A stretch of 42,560 nt of DNA from Dehalococcoidales bacterium (GTDB lineage: Bacteria > Chloroflexota > Dehalococcoidia > Dehalococcoidales > UBA5760), in assembly GCA_028717305.1 (NCBI GenBank), contig JAQUOC010000001.1, positions 1-42,560 on the forward strand, in the 5' to 3' direction. This document shows, in pieces, positions 25,921-33,326 of this stretch (position 1 is its first letter; each line of letters starts with the position of its first letter). A program made the position numbers and the translations under genes. The notes beneath the pieces are model-generated. The model made no database searches. It saw nothing but the letters and a program-made list of their open reading frames with translations, and was not told the DNA's origin.

Positions 25921-26127
25921 ATGCATATAGAGTGTGGTAATAAGGCAGTCGATAAGAATAATAGATTTGTAGGTAAGGTTGAAAAAGTAATATTGAATTT
26001 GCTTACCGGTGAAATTGCATACTTCTTTGTTAGGGATGAGAATGCGCAACGGAACGTTCTCTACAGACCTGAAGATGTCGCGAAGTTGTCATCGGGAAAA
26101 GTAAAACTCAAATTTTCGGCTAGTTAG
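25921..26127 (+). CDS. PRC-barrel-like small protein (copy B)
   Basis: 68 residues from ATG 25921, which follows an ideal AAGGAGG (25907-25913) at 7 bases; the frame is open nine codons further up but those lie over the ribosome site. It parallels copy A: M-H-I-E-CG against M-E-I-Q-CG, then NNRFVGKVEKVI against NGRVLGTVSQVI, TGEIAYFFVRD against TGEPRKIVIHR, and LYRPEDVAKL against FLSPKDIIKV. The function is unknown. A HesB-like gene begins 40 bases after it, so copy B looks like a true two-gene unit. A TATAAT at 25884-25889 may be its promoter. Confidence 0.75.
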   Translation: MHIECGNKAVDKNNRFVGKVEKVILNLLTGEIAYFFVRDENAQRNVLYRPEDVAKLSSGKVKLKFSAS

Positions 26128-26167
26128 GCTCATAAACGGCAAAACAGATTTGGGAGGAAAAGGTATC

Positions 26168-26434
26168 GTGATCGAAGTAACTGATAAGGCCAGGGCACTC
26201 TTGGAGGATGTGTTGGCCAGGAGCGTAAGTGACCCGGAACTAACCCTGAGGATGGTCGCTCAGGGTGATGGCAAATTGAGACTGGTGCCGGACAGGAGCA
26301 GGAATTCTGATCAAGTGGTCGTAAAGGATGGTAGGGTAATACTACTGGTAGGGCAGGAACTTGCTCCTATACTGGACCGTTTGACCCTCGATGTAAAGGA
26401 AACGGAAAATGGATCAAAATTTTCCATGACATAA
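26168..26434 (+). CDS. HesB/IscA-like protein lacking all cysteines (copy B)
   Basis: 88 residues from GTG 26168, 10 bases after GGGAGG; the frame extends to TTG 26150 but that precedes the ribosome site. Start MIEVTDKARALLEDVL, the middle LTLRMVAQGDGKLRLVPDR, and DQVVVKDGRVILLVGQELAP followed by ILDRLTLDVKETE match copy A and the IscA scaffold. As in copy A there is no cysteine, so Fe-S binding in the usual manner is excluded. Role unknown; the paired arrangement with a PRC-barrel suggests the two proteins act together. Confidence 0.72.
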   Translation: MIEVTDKARALLEDVLARSVSDPELTLRMVAQGDGKLRLVPDRSRNSDQVVVKDGRVILLVGQELAPILDRLTLDVKETENGSKFSMT

Positions 26435-26521
26435 TTTATTCTCAGATAAAAACTATCTTGAATACTATAGGTGCACAAAGCAATAAGCTCAGGGAGCTAA
26501 GATATTTTTGGGGGAGAGTTG

Positions 26522-26538
26522 GTAATGTTAAACATTAC
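26522..26538. repeat. 17-bp perfect inverted repeat between convergent genes
   Basis: GTAATGTT, one A, AACATTAC. It lies just past the end of the methyltransferase gene, with no T-run, so it is not a standard terminator. Could be a protein-binding site or chance. Confidence 0.4.
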
Positions 26539-26543
26539 GAGTT

Positions 26544-27332
26544 CTATGATATATTCTCTTGTTTTAAAAAATCAACCGGCACGTCAGCATTTTTCCGACA
26601 GATAATAGTGAAGTAGTAAAGGGGATTCCCCTCAATTGATAAGCGATGTCTATAGCGCTCCAAATGATTGATTTTCAAGAACTCAAAGAATATTAACTCT
26701 CTGATAAGTTTAGAGAAGCCAGTTATATCCGTATTATAAAAAAAAGTTTCCTTTATGTTGAATGCCACCCATCCTTCATTATCGATTAAATTAAGTGCCT
26801 GAACAAAAGCTTTGGTGGGGATATCTCCAAAACCTAGAGCGGCAACAGTTACTAATGCGTTGAGATTCCAGGACTTAATCTCTTCTATGTCATTGCCGCC
26901 TAAATTAGTAAAATCTTTAACGTAGTACTGATCATATATACCAGGCCGATCTCTTTCCGCTGCATTTTTTGCCTCTTCCAGAATATCCACGCCAATAAGT
27001 CGAGCAACCCCGATTTTCTTTAGTTCTTCCCCCATCATCCCATTTCCGGCTCCAAAGTCGAGGACTTTCATTGTAGAGAAGTAATCGTTATTAATCTCGA
27101 TAGTGTATTTCAATGCGTTCGCGACTTTCTGGGGAGAGCAGCATTTCAGCCTGTCATAATAAAGCTGTTCATAAAGTCCCGGGTTATCATAAATCTTGCC
27201 GTAATCGTGGAACATTATTTTTTCTACATTATCCTCTGTTTTCAAGTAAAAAAAGGCTTCATCCTGATTCAAATCACTGGTATCAATTCTAGGAAATTGG
27301 ATGTTATGTTTATCCACAGTTCCCCCTTTCAT
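26544..27332 (-). CDS. Class I SAM-dependent methyltransferase, substrate unknown
   Basis: 262 residues. Motif I VLDFGAGNGMMGEEL and the following RLIGVDILEEA (acidic ribose-binding Asp) are clear at about 89-120, and NLNALVTVAALGFGDIP is the post-motif region. The N-terminal part (IMFHDYGKIYDNPGLYEQLYY) is like small-molecule methyltransferases. ATG 27332 has no ribosome site; GTG 27317, five codons on, follows AAAGGGGG and could be the real start. It converges with the HesB-like gene and lies in the sparse region between the two dispersed repeats. AT-richer than the left part of the window. Confidence 0.82.
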   Translation of the reverse strand: MKGGTVDKHNIQFPRIDTSDLNQDEAFFYLKTEDNVEKIMFHDYGKIYDNPGLYEQLYYDRLKCCSPQKVANALKYTIEINNDYFSTMKVLDFGAGNGMMGEELKKIGVARLIGVDILEEAKNAAERDRPGIYDQYYVKDFTNLGGNDIEEIKSWNLNALVTVAALGFGDIPTKAFVQALNLIDNEGWVAFNIKETFFYNTDITGFSKLIRELIFFEFLKINHLERYRHRLSIEGNPLYYFTIICRKNADVPVDFLKQENIS

Positions 27333-27687
27333 TATTCGATTTTAGCCCTATTTTGGGACATATTTCTGCATTATACGAATCCGAGCTTAACTTAATGGCT
27401 ATGGCTATTATATCACTGATTCATACAATGAACACTCGCTTAGATTGTGCCAAAGGTCTCTTGGGATACCTGAATTGATCGTTAGACAAAGATGACAATT
27501 GTGCAGCTACCCGGACAAAACCAGTCTTGAGCACAAAGCTCGGCATTCAGTTGTAGGTACGATGATTTGATAGGCTTATGGCAGGATGTTAGACTACTAA
27601 GGTAAGGATTATAGGGTACTTTTCCCTGAATTTGGTGACTATTTCCCCATCTGCATTATTGAAAGAGGATGATAAAGCAGCAATGGT
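27333..27687. other. Divergent intergenic region with dispersed repeat copy 2
   Basis: 355 bases between the minus-strand methyltransferase and cotH. It carries the repeat at 27481-27503 and should hold both promoters, but I find no convincing -35/-10 pair. No open frame of note. Confidence 0.5.
27481..27503. repeat. Dispersed repeat copy 2
   Basis: 23 bases matching 21676-21698 with a single mismatch (G for C at the fifth base); core ACAAAGATGACAATTGTG. The flanking bases differ, so this copy lacks the outer part of the inverted repeat seen in copy 1. Confidence 0.6.
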
Positions 27688-29076
27688 ATGAACAGAAGAG
27701 AATATATAGCTAGTATAGTGGTTACTATGGCAGGCATAATGGCCTTGTTAATTGCGGGTGTGCTTTTCCAGGAGAAGGGAGCTACAACTGCCGCGGAGCA
27801 GCATCTTCGTCCGAAAGAATGGACGGACGAAACTCACGGTAATGGTGTAGAACCGAACTATGAAATTGTTTTCCCTCAAGATAAGGTTAATCAGATGAAG
27901 ATCACTATTGCTCCGAATGATTGGGAAGCAATGCAGGCAGATCTGACCGAGCTATTAGGTACCCGTGGAACCGGACGCCAAGTTAACGTGAAACCGGAGA
28001 ATCTTATCTGGGTCCCGGCTACCATCGAATTCAACGGCTTGATTTGGAACCACGTTGGTATCCGCTATAAAGGCGCCTCAACACTTATAGACAGCTGGGG
28101 CGGGGGCATGCGGAAAATACCTTTAAGATTCAACTCCGATAAGTTTGAGGATAAATATCCTGAAATCACAAACCAGCGGTTCTACGGCTTCAAGAAGCTG
28201 ACGATGGCAAATTCCATGTTTGACAGCAGTTATATGCGTGACATAATTGCGGCCGACCTTCTGGCAGAGGCAGGGCTGCCAGTTGCCCGGACTGCGTATT
28301 ATGAAATCATCATGGACTATGGTGAAGGTCCGGTTGACTTTGGTTTGTATGTGGTAATAGAGAGCATCGAGGATACAGTCATCGAGCGTTATTTTGGTGA
28401 TAAGTCCGGGAATATCTACAAGCCAGAAGGTGGTGGGGCCAGCCTGGCAGAGGGCACATTCGGTTGGATTCAGCACGGCTTCGTAAAGAAAAACAACGAG
28501 ATCGAGGCCGACTGGAGTGACATCGAAACTCTGTACAACTTACTCCACTCGGAAGGACGCATCTCGGATCCTGAAGCTTGGCGGGAAAGCCTGGAATCGA
28601 TATTCAACGTAGACGTCTTCCTTGAGTGGCTGGCCATCAGTACTATCATCCAGCACTGGGATAGCTATGGTGTCATGCCGAATAATTTCTACCTCTATAA
28701 TGATCCTGACACCGGTCTGCTTACCTGGATATCCTGGGACCACGATGTTATCTTAGGCATCGGTGACGAGATGATAAGCGACGCGTCTCTGGGAAAGAAG
28801 GAGATAGGTCAGGACTGGCCGCTGATTCGCTACCTGCTGGATGATCCAACCTACTACGACCGATACCTGGATTATATTAATGAAACTATTAATGGGCCGT
28901 TCGATCCGGGCAAACTGGAGGTGAAGTGCCGGGCATTGGCGGAATTGATCAACCCTTATGTTGTCGAAGAATCAAGTGAGGCTGCCTTCAACTGGGCTGT
29001 CAAGCAATTGATTGACCGTATTCACTCGCGTTATGAGGTAGCAATTGATTTTCTTACTGATGAGAGAGGCGGTTAA
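27688..29076 (+). CDS. CotH kinase-family protein, membrane-anchored
   Basis: 462 residues. A single hydrophobic segment at about 8-27 acts as signal anchor, so the bulk lies outside the membrane. The CotH domain shows VGIRYKGAST, KIPLRFNSDKF, GFKKLTMANSMFDSSYMRDI with an R-D pair, GLYVVIESIEDTVIERYFG, GNIYKPEGG, FLEWLAISTIIQHWDSYGVMP with NNFYLY, and WISWDHD. CotH of Bacillus spore coats is an atypical protein kinase; other bacterial members are uncharacterised. It is followed after one base by a VTC-domain gene and then a DUF4956 gene, a trio that recurs in many bacteria. The ribosome site is weak. Confidence 0.9.
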   Translation: MNRREYIASIVVTMAGIMALLIAGVLFQEKGATTAAEQHLRPKEWTDETHGNGVEPNYEIVFPQDKVNQMKITIAPNDWEAMQADLTELLGTRGTGRQVNVKPENLIWVPATIEFNGLIWNHVGIRYKGASTLIDSWGGGMRKIPLRFNSDKFEDKYPEITNQRFYGFKKLTMANSMFDSSYMRDIIAADLLAEAGLPVARTAYYEIIMDYGEGPVDFGLYVVIESIEDTVIERYFGDKSGNIYKPEGGGASLAEGTFGWIQHGFVKKNNEIEADWSDIETLYNLLHSEGRISDPEAWRESLESIFNVDVFLEWLAISTIIQHWDSYGVMPNNFYLYNDPDTGLLTWISWDHDVILGIGDEMISDASLGKKEIGQDWPLIRYLLDDPTYYDRYLDYINETINGPFDPGKLEVKCRALAELINPYVVEESSEAAFNWAVKQLIDRIHSRYEVAIDFLTDERGG

Positions 29077-29077
29077 G

Positions 29078-29857
29078 ATGACGACTCAAGTATATGATGG
29101 TGTGTTGGCTGATAATATCGACGTATTGCCAGAGAGGTTTGAGCGTAAATATTACTTGGTAGCTGGAGAAGTCGGCTTAGCTTACGGTCTTCTACGCCAT
29201 CTTTGTCTTTCGGCCAGTGAGTATCCCTCCGAGCAGATAAACAGTCTTTACTTTGATACGGCCGGACTGGAACAGCATGAAAGGTCTGCTGCCGGTGACT
29301 ATAACAAAGATAAGGTACGTATCCGTTGGTATGGTGAGGATAATGATATCAGTGGAATGCGTAATGTGTTCATTGAACTGAAATCAAGGCGGGGTTTTAC
29401 CAGTACCAAGCAACGGCTAAAGTTATCTGTGTCAGCCATGAGTTTGAATCCGGGTAATCTTATCAGGGGTATTGTTCCCAGAACCCTGCTGATGGATACC
29501 CTGGCCAGATTTGGCTGTTTCCCGCACGAGATGCTTCATCCGGTAATCAAGATATCTTACTGGCGCCGTCGTTTTAGCGAGATTCTGACCGGGCAACGAG
29601 TTTCGCTTGATTGTCATATTCGTTCTTCGATGGTAATGCCGGGAAGAGGTAATGGTGAAAAGGAGCTAGAGTTACCCGGCGGTGTTATCGAGATTAAAGG
29701 ATTGGCTATGGATCTACCTCCCAGTTTAAGCCGAATGAGGATGTTATATTTAGATTGGACCAGATTCTCCAAGTATTCCTCATGTATCGATTCTCACCTT
29801 GAGGAGCCCGGATCTATGGGACGCCTGTCACCGTCAGGGAGAATAACCCAACTATAG
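29078..29857 (+). CDS. VTC-domain (polyphosphate polymerase-like) protein
   Basis: 259 residues from ATG 29078. The VTC domain is the tunnel-type triphosphate fold of the yeast vacuolar polyphosphate polymerase Vtc4. Visible: ERFERKYYL, INSLYFDTAGLEQHERS, DKVRIRWYGE, FIELKSRRGFTSTKQRLKL and the C-terminal GGVIEIKGLAMDLPPSL, so the basic and acidic residues lining the tunnel are present. It probably handles polyphosphate or another phosphate chain, though bacterial members are largely untested. An ORF extension to 29045 overlaps cotH and is not needed. The gene is followed 39 bases later by the DUF4956 membrane protein, probably its partner. Confidence 0.9.
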   Translation: MTTQVYDGVLADNIDVLPERFERKYYLVAGEVGLAYGLLRHLCLSASEYPSEQINSLYFDTAGLEQHERSAAGDYNKDKVRIRWYGEDNDISGMRNVFIELKSRRGFTSTKQRLKLSVSAMSLNPGNLIRGIVPRTLLMDTLARFGCFPHEMLHPVIKISYWRRRFSEILTGQRVSLDCHIRSSMVMPGRGNGEKELELPGGVIEIKGLAMDLPPSLSRMRMLYLDWTRFSKYSSCIDSHLEEPGSMGRLSPSGRITQL

Positions 29858-29896
29858 TCAGATATGATAACATGGTAATACTATTAGGAGGAATAA

Positions 29897-30556
29897 ATGC
29901 CAGAAGGATTTGATCTATTTGCTTCCTTACCGGAGATGAAAGAAACCATTATACCCCTCGGATTCTCCGTGCTGGGTGCTGTCATTACCTATTTAGTATA
30001 TAATCTGTTTTATGGTTCAAGTCATATCGGGGCCGGTGTACATCGTACCTTTCTTGTCGGTGGCCCCGTTATCACAATGATATTCCTGGTTATCCAAACC
30101 TCTATACCACTCGGTCTTGGACTGCTCGGAGCGCTTGCCATAGTGCGTTTCCGAACGCCGGTAAAAGATCCGGCCGAGATAGGATTCTTGCTTCTGTTGA
30201 TTGCTTCCTCACTTGGAGCCGCTACCAGTAACTACCTGATAACTGCTTTAATGTTTATTATTGTCTTTGCTGCTCTAGGGGTACATAGGTTAATAAGCAA
30301 TCGGATTACTCTCTTGGGAAGAGGACATCTGATGATCGCTGTTGACCGAGGTACTTTTCCATCAATAGAGAAGAAACTGATGGCCTTACTCTCGGAGAAG
30401 CTTCGAGGCTTGAATCTGGAGACTATATCCACGATTGATAATCGGGTTAGCTTAAATTATCAATACAAACGTCGGGCAGATTTCGACTGGTCGGCTTTTA
30501 TAAATGAGTTAAACCAGCTTGCAGGGGGGCCGGGGATTGAGATTTTCGTGAGCTAA
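29897..30556 (+). CDS. DUF4956 integral membrane protein
   Basis: 219 residues. Hydrophobic segments at about 15-36, 48-75 and 88-130 indicate four membrane helices, followed by a soluble C-terminal domain of about 85 residues (LMIAVDRGTFPSIEKKLMALL). The conserved loop AIVRFRTPVKDPAEIGFLLL is the hallmark of DUF4956. AGGAGG is 6 bases before the ATG. Family members sit next to VTC or CotH genes, so a membrane component or translocator for the same pathway is likely. No experimental function is known to me. Confidence 0.88.
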   Translation: MPEGFDLFASLPEMKETIIPLGFSVLGAVITYLVYNLFYGSSHIGAGVHRTFLVGGPVITMIFLVIQTSIPLGLGLLGALAIVRFRTPVKDPAEIGFLLLLIASSLGAATSNYLITALMFIIVFAALGVHRLISNRITLLGRGHLMIAVDRGTFPSIEKKLMALLSEKLRGLNLETISTIDNRVSLNYQYKRRADFDWSAFINELNQLAGGPGIEIFVS

Positions 30557-30794
30557 TGCCGGCTGAAATCAGAAAGCGCGGGTAGTTGTGGGGGTAAATC
30601 AAGACAGTTGCTATATTGTGCACAGGGTTTCCCTGTATATCCTGGTTTGTTGAGTATCACGTAACTCGGGATTGTTCAGTCCTCTATGTCCAACTATTGC
30701 TTACATTGTGCAAATTGCCCCTTCATCACATAGCCCTACCTATCCACTCCTGGAAGCATGTCAACAAGTCTCATTCTTATCTTATAAGCATATA
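30557..30794. other. Intergenic stretch before the DUF134 operon
   Basis: About 240 bases with short frames but no family likeness. A small hairpin (ACAGGG / CCCTGT, 30622-30636) has no T-run. The promoter and operator of the next operon begin at 30795. Confidence 0.45.
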
Positions 30795-30823
30795 TTGACT
30801 AATTCGATGGCTCATGTTACGAT
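30795..30823 (+). promoter_or_regulatory. Promoter of the DUF134 metal-cluster operon
   Basis: TTGACT (30795-30800), 17-base spacer, TACGAT (30818-30823). The predicted transcription start near 30830 falls inside the palindrome that follows. Confidence 0.55.
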
Positions 30824-30851
30824 TATTAATGAGCATATGCTCATTAATAAT
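30822..30851. promoter_or_regulatory. 30-bp perfect palindrome, likely operator for the DUF134 regulator
   Basis: Each half is ATTATTAATGAGCAT and its exact inverse, centred between 30836 and 30837, with core TGAGCATATGCTCA. It overlaps the -10/start region and ends 14 bases before the DUF134 ATG, the usual place for an autoregulatory operator. Confidence 0.7.
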
Positions 30852-30865
30852 GGGTGGAGGACTAG

Positions 30866-31360
30866 ATGACCAGACCGCCACGGCCGAGACGAATCGGTTT
30901 TGTGCCGGATGTAACCTACTTTAAGCCGGCAGGAATACCTTTGAGGTTTATGGAAGAGGTATGCGTATCAATGGAAGAGGTAGAGGCATTACGTCTGAAG
31001 GATCTGGGGGGCCTAGACCAGGAGGCCAGTGCGGTCAAGATGAATATATCACGTCCCACGTTTCAGAGAGTCCTTGCCTCAGCCCGGCAAAAGATTGCCG
31101 ATGCTCTCTTAAACGGTAAAGCGATAAGAATTGAGGGGGGTAACTTTGAAATAGCGGCGCTTCGCTTACGATGTGTTAACGGGCACGAATGGAATCTGCC
31201 TCCTGAGGCAACGGCTAATACTCCACTCCAGCTCTGCCCTACCTGTAACACGCCGAATATCGTTAATTACCATAACCCTCAGTTGGTGCAGGCACATCGC
31301 GGCAGGCATCGCAGAGGGAGATATAACCGTGAAATAACGGGGGACCTTGAATTGGAATGA
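30866..31360 (+). CDS. DUF134 DNA-binding protein with C-terminal zinc ribbon
   Basis: 164 residues. Residues 1-95 are a DUF134 domain: PPRPRRIGFVPDVTYFKPAG, EVCVSMEEVEALRLKDLGGL, then the sigma-70 region-4-like helix-turn-helix QEASAVKMNISRPTFQRVLA, with SARQKIADALLNGKAIRI after it. The usual family length is about 100. The extra C-terminal part has Cys103-x3-His107 and Cys124-x2-Cys127 (CVNGHEW, CPTC), a likely zinc site, and ends in a basic stretch (HRGRHRRGRYNR). Preceded by the palindrome and by GGAGG at 5 bases. Overlaps the next gene by ATGA, so the two are translationally coupled. Probable local regulator. Confidence 0.87.
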   Translation: MTRPPRPRRIGFVPDVTYFKPAGIPLRFMEEVCVSMEEVEALRLKDLGGLDQEASAVKMNISRPTFQRVLASARQKIADALLNGKAIRIEGGNFEIAALRLRCVNGHEWNLPPEATANTPLQLCPTCNTPNIVNYHNPQLVQAHRGRHRRGRYNREITGDLELE

Positions 31361-32079
31361 AGATTCTTGATGATTTGATTTCAGTACTCAATACGGAAGT
31401 CGAGTTGAAAGATATTCGGCAGGGATTCTTTCACACCGCGGTTTTGACCGATCGTTGCGGCCTGGCGGCTACTCTACCGAAAGATGTGATAAAGCAGGAT
31501 AACCCCTGGGTGGAGGAACCCGGATTTTTACTTAACAAGAGCGTTTCGGAGGTTGTGAAAATGGCCTATTCCGAAAGGCTCCTTGAGGCTTCTATTGGAA
31601 TGGCAGCTATCAATTCACTTCTTGAAATTGATGAGAACCGCTGTGAAGATTTGAATGCCGGTGATCTCATCGCTGAAAAAGGACAGGGGAAAAGGATAAC
31701 CATTGTAGGCCATTTCCCATTTATACCAAAACTACGGGAGGTGGCAAGCATCCTCTGGGTAATCGAAAAGAACCCTGAGGAAGGAGACGCTAGCGAATCC
31801 GAAACCGGAAACTGTATTCCCCGGTCCGATGTGGTAGGTATTACCGGGACTGCTTTTACCAACCACACTATCGAAAGTTTACTGAAGATGTGCCGCCCGG
31901 GAGCATATGTGGTAATACTGGGGGATACCGCACCTCTATCGCCGTTACTATTTGATTACGGTATAAGTGCTATATCGGGCACGAAGGTAGTTGATCCGGC
32001 ACTGACTTTGAGATGTATTAGCCAGGGTGCAAACTACCGGCAGATCAAGGGGGTCAGGAAACTCACCATGGTGAGGTGA
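31357..32079 (+). CDS. DUF364/DUF4213-type Rossmann-like protein (putative heavy-metal chelation)
   Basis: 240 residues. N-terminal DUF4213 part (ILDDLISVLNTEVELKDIRQGFFHTAVLTD) and a C-terminal Rossmann-like DUF364 half (ITIVGHFPFIPKLREVASILWVIEK, DVVGITGTAFTNHTIESLLKMC, AYVVILGDTAPLSPLLFDYGISAISGTKVVD). Structural-genomics work suggested a metal-chelate function for this fold; it is not proven. Its ATG overlaps the DUF134 stop. Found next to NifX-family and MinD-ferredoxin genes here, which supports a metal-related role by context. Confidence 0.82.
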   Translation: MKILDDLISVLNTEVELKDIRQGFFHTAVLTDRCGLAATLPKDVIKQDNPWVEEPGFLLNKSVSEVVKMAYSERLLEASIGMAAINSLLEIDENRCEDLNAGDLIAEKGQGKRITIVGHFPFIPKLREVASILWVIEKNPEEGDASESETGNCIPRSDVVGITGTAFTNHTIESLLKMCRPGAYVVILGDTAPLSPLLFDYGISAISGTKVVDPALTLRCISQGANYRQIKGVRKLTMVR

Positions 32080-32080
32080 G

Positions 32081-32554
32081 ATGATGGTAAACCAACTAGC
32101 TAAGGCACAACATAACATGGGTGATGGGTTAGGCCAGCGTAGTACAGGGCAGCGCCAGTTGATTCTAAAGATCATTCAGAGGTCTAACAAGTATCTTTAT
32201 GCTGATCAAATCTACGAAAAGGCCCGACAAGAATTACCCGGTATCAGTCTGTCTACAGTGTACCGTAATCTTCAGCTGTTTAGAGATTGGGGTATTGTTG
32301 CAAAGCATCAGTTTGATGGTAAGCGGTGGAGTTACGAAAGCGCTGCTAAATCAAAGCATCAACACATGGTGTGTTTAGGCTGTGGCAGAGTGTTCCCGTT
32401 CCAGTGTCCATTAGCCGAGAGTATCCAGGCCAGGATAGGTGCAGAGGCAGGTTTTAAGGTGACTGATGCCAATGTCCATCTGACCGGCTACTGCCCGGAT
32501 TGTCAACAGAGGCTGATTGGTAATGACGGCAGTGTCAAAGAGGATAGTGATTAA
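32081..32554 (+). CDS. Fur-family transcriptional regulator
   Basis: 157 residues. Winged helix TGQRQLILKIIQRSNKYLYA, with ISLSTVYRNLQLFRDWGIV as recognition helix, then the metal and dimer domain with KHQHMVCLGCGRV, and VHLTGYCPDC. Both CxxC pairs of the structural zinc site are present; the regulatory His cluster KHQH is present. Whether it senses iron, zinc, manganese or peroxide (Fur, Zur, PerR) cannot be decided by eye. It begins one base after the DUF364 stop, inside the DUF134 operon, so expression of the cluster may respond to metal supply. Confidence 0.9.
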   Translation: MMVNQLAKAQHNMGDGLGQRSTGQRQLILKIIQRSNKYLYADQIYEKARQELPGISLSTVYRNLQLFRDWGIVAKHQFDGKRWSYESAAKSKHQHMVCLGCGRVFPFQCPLAESIQARIGAEAGFKVTDANVHLTGYCPDCQQRLIGNDGSVKEDSD

Positions 32555-32629
32555 ATTGATGAGAATATTGTGATCAATGCACATTTCCCCGGTGGTACCG
32601 GAAATAGATTTTTAACAAGGAGGTGGAAT

Positions 32630-32986
32630 ATGGGTAACGGTTTTGGTGGTGGAAGGATAGCCGGACGTGGTCTTGGAGGTGGCATGGGTTTTGGTTTTCG
32701 GGGAAGCTCTCCTCCCTGGCCCTATGTCGGCATAGGAAGAGGTGGGCTGCCGAGACACGCCTATTTTTTCTCTGGTGCGGCCGCTGCGCCGGCTTTCTAT
32801 CCCCAAAGATTCGTAGCAGGACAGGGTTACGGTGTAGGGGCGTCGGGTTTTAGCAGCTATCCTTACGCTTCAGGACTATCTCCGGAGCAAGAGATTGATT
32901 CTCTAAGGAACCAGGCTGAAACGATTAGCGAGCAACTGGAGCAGATTGGGAAGCGGATTCATGATTTAGAAAGCGAGAAGCAATAA
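32630..32986 (+). CDS. DUF5320 protein with helical tail (A)
   Basis: 118 residues from ATG 32630, preceded by AAGGAGGTG; an upstream in-frame extension to 32570 lies across this site and is rejected. The N-terminal 80 residues are Gly/aromatic-rich and low in complexity (GNGFGGGRIAGRGLGGGMGF). Residues 83-118 form a predicted amphipathic helix, LSPEQEIDSLRNQAETISEQ then LEQIGKRIHDLES, almost repeated in the next two genes. No catalytic residue. DUF5320 proteins typically occur beside NifX/MTH1175 genes. Confidence 0.8.
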   Translation: MGNGFGGGRIAGRGLGGGMGFGFRGSSPPWPYVGIGRGGLPRHAYFFSGAAAAPAFYPQRFVAGQGYGVGASGFSSYPYASGLSPEQEIDSLRNQAETISEQLEQIGKRIHDLESEKQ

Positions 32987-33008
32987 ATACTTATTAAGGA
33001 GGTGTACT

Positions 33009-33287
33009 ATGCCAGGATTTGATGGAACCGGCCCACGCGGAATGGGTCCGATGACAGGAGGGGGACGAGGTTTCTGCAGCCCATGGGGAATAGGAACAGC
33101 CTATCGCTCGTATGGTGTCGCTCCCAGGGTCGGCTACGGCTATCGGGCAGGGTTGGGATTTAATCCCTATTTCCCCAGCATGACTAAGGAGCAGGAGATT
33201 GATTTCCTGAAGAACCAGGCTCAGGCTATGAAGGGTCAATTGGAGCAAATAGAAGCCAGGATTCAGCAGCTCGATAGCAAGGCTTAA
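33009..33287 (+). CDS. DUF5320 protein with helical tail (B)
   Basis: 92 residues, the canonical DUF5320 form: MPGFDGTGPRGMGPMTGGGR followed by GFC, then Gly/Tyr/Arg-rich sequence, then a helical tail at 58-92 (MTKEQEIDFLKNQAQAMKGQ, LEQIEARIQQLDS). AAGGAGGTG precedes the ATG. The tail is close to that of the preceding protein and of the NifX fusion 39 bases downstream, which suggests that these proteins bind one another through coiled coils. Confidence 0.85.
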   Translation: MPGFDGTGPRGMGPMTGGGRGFCSPWGIGTAYRSYGVAPRVGYGYRAGLGFNPYFPSMTKEQEIDFLKNQAQAMKGQLEQIEARIQQLDSKA

Positions 33288-33326
33288 ATGCTGCTTTGAA
33301 TCACTAATGTCAAAAAGGAGTAAATC

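Noticed and set aside
30822..30851. Palindrome as transcription terminator
   Set aside because: No T-run follows, the arms are AT-rich, and it overlaps a promoter 14 bases before a start codon; an operator fits better.
30616..30869. Two 60-65-codon plus-strand frames before the DUF134 gene
   Set aside because: No ribosome site or family likeness, and they run through the promoter and operator.
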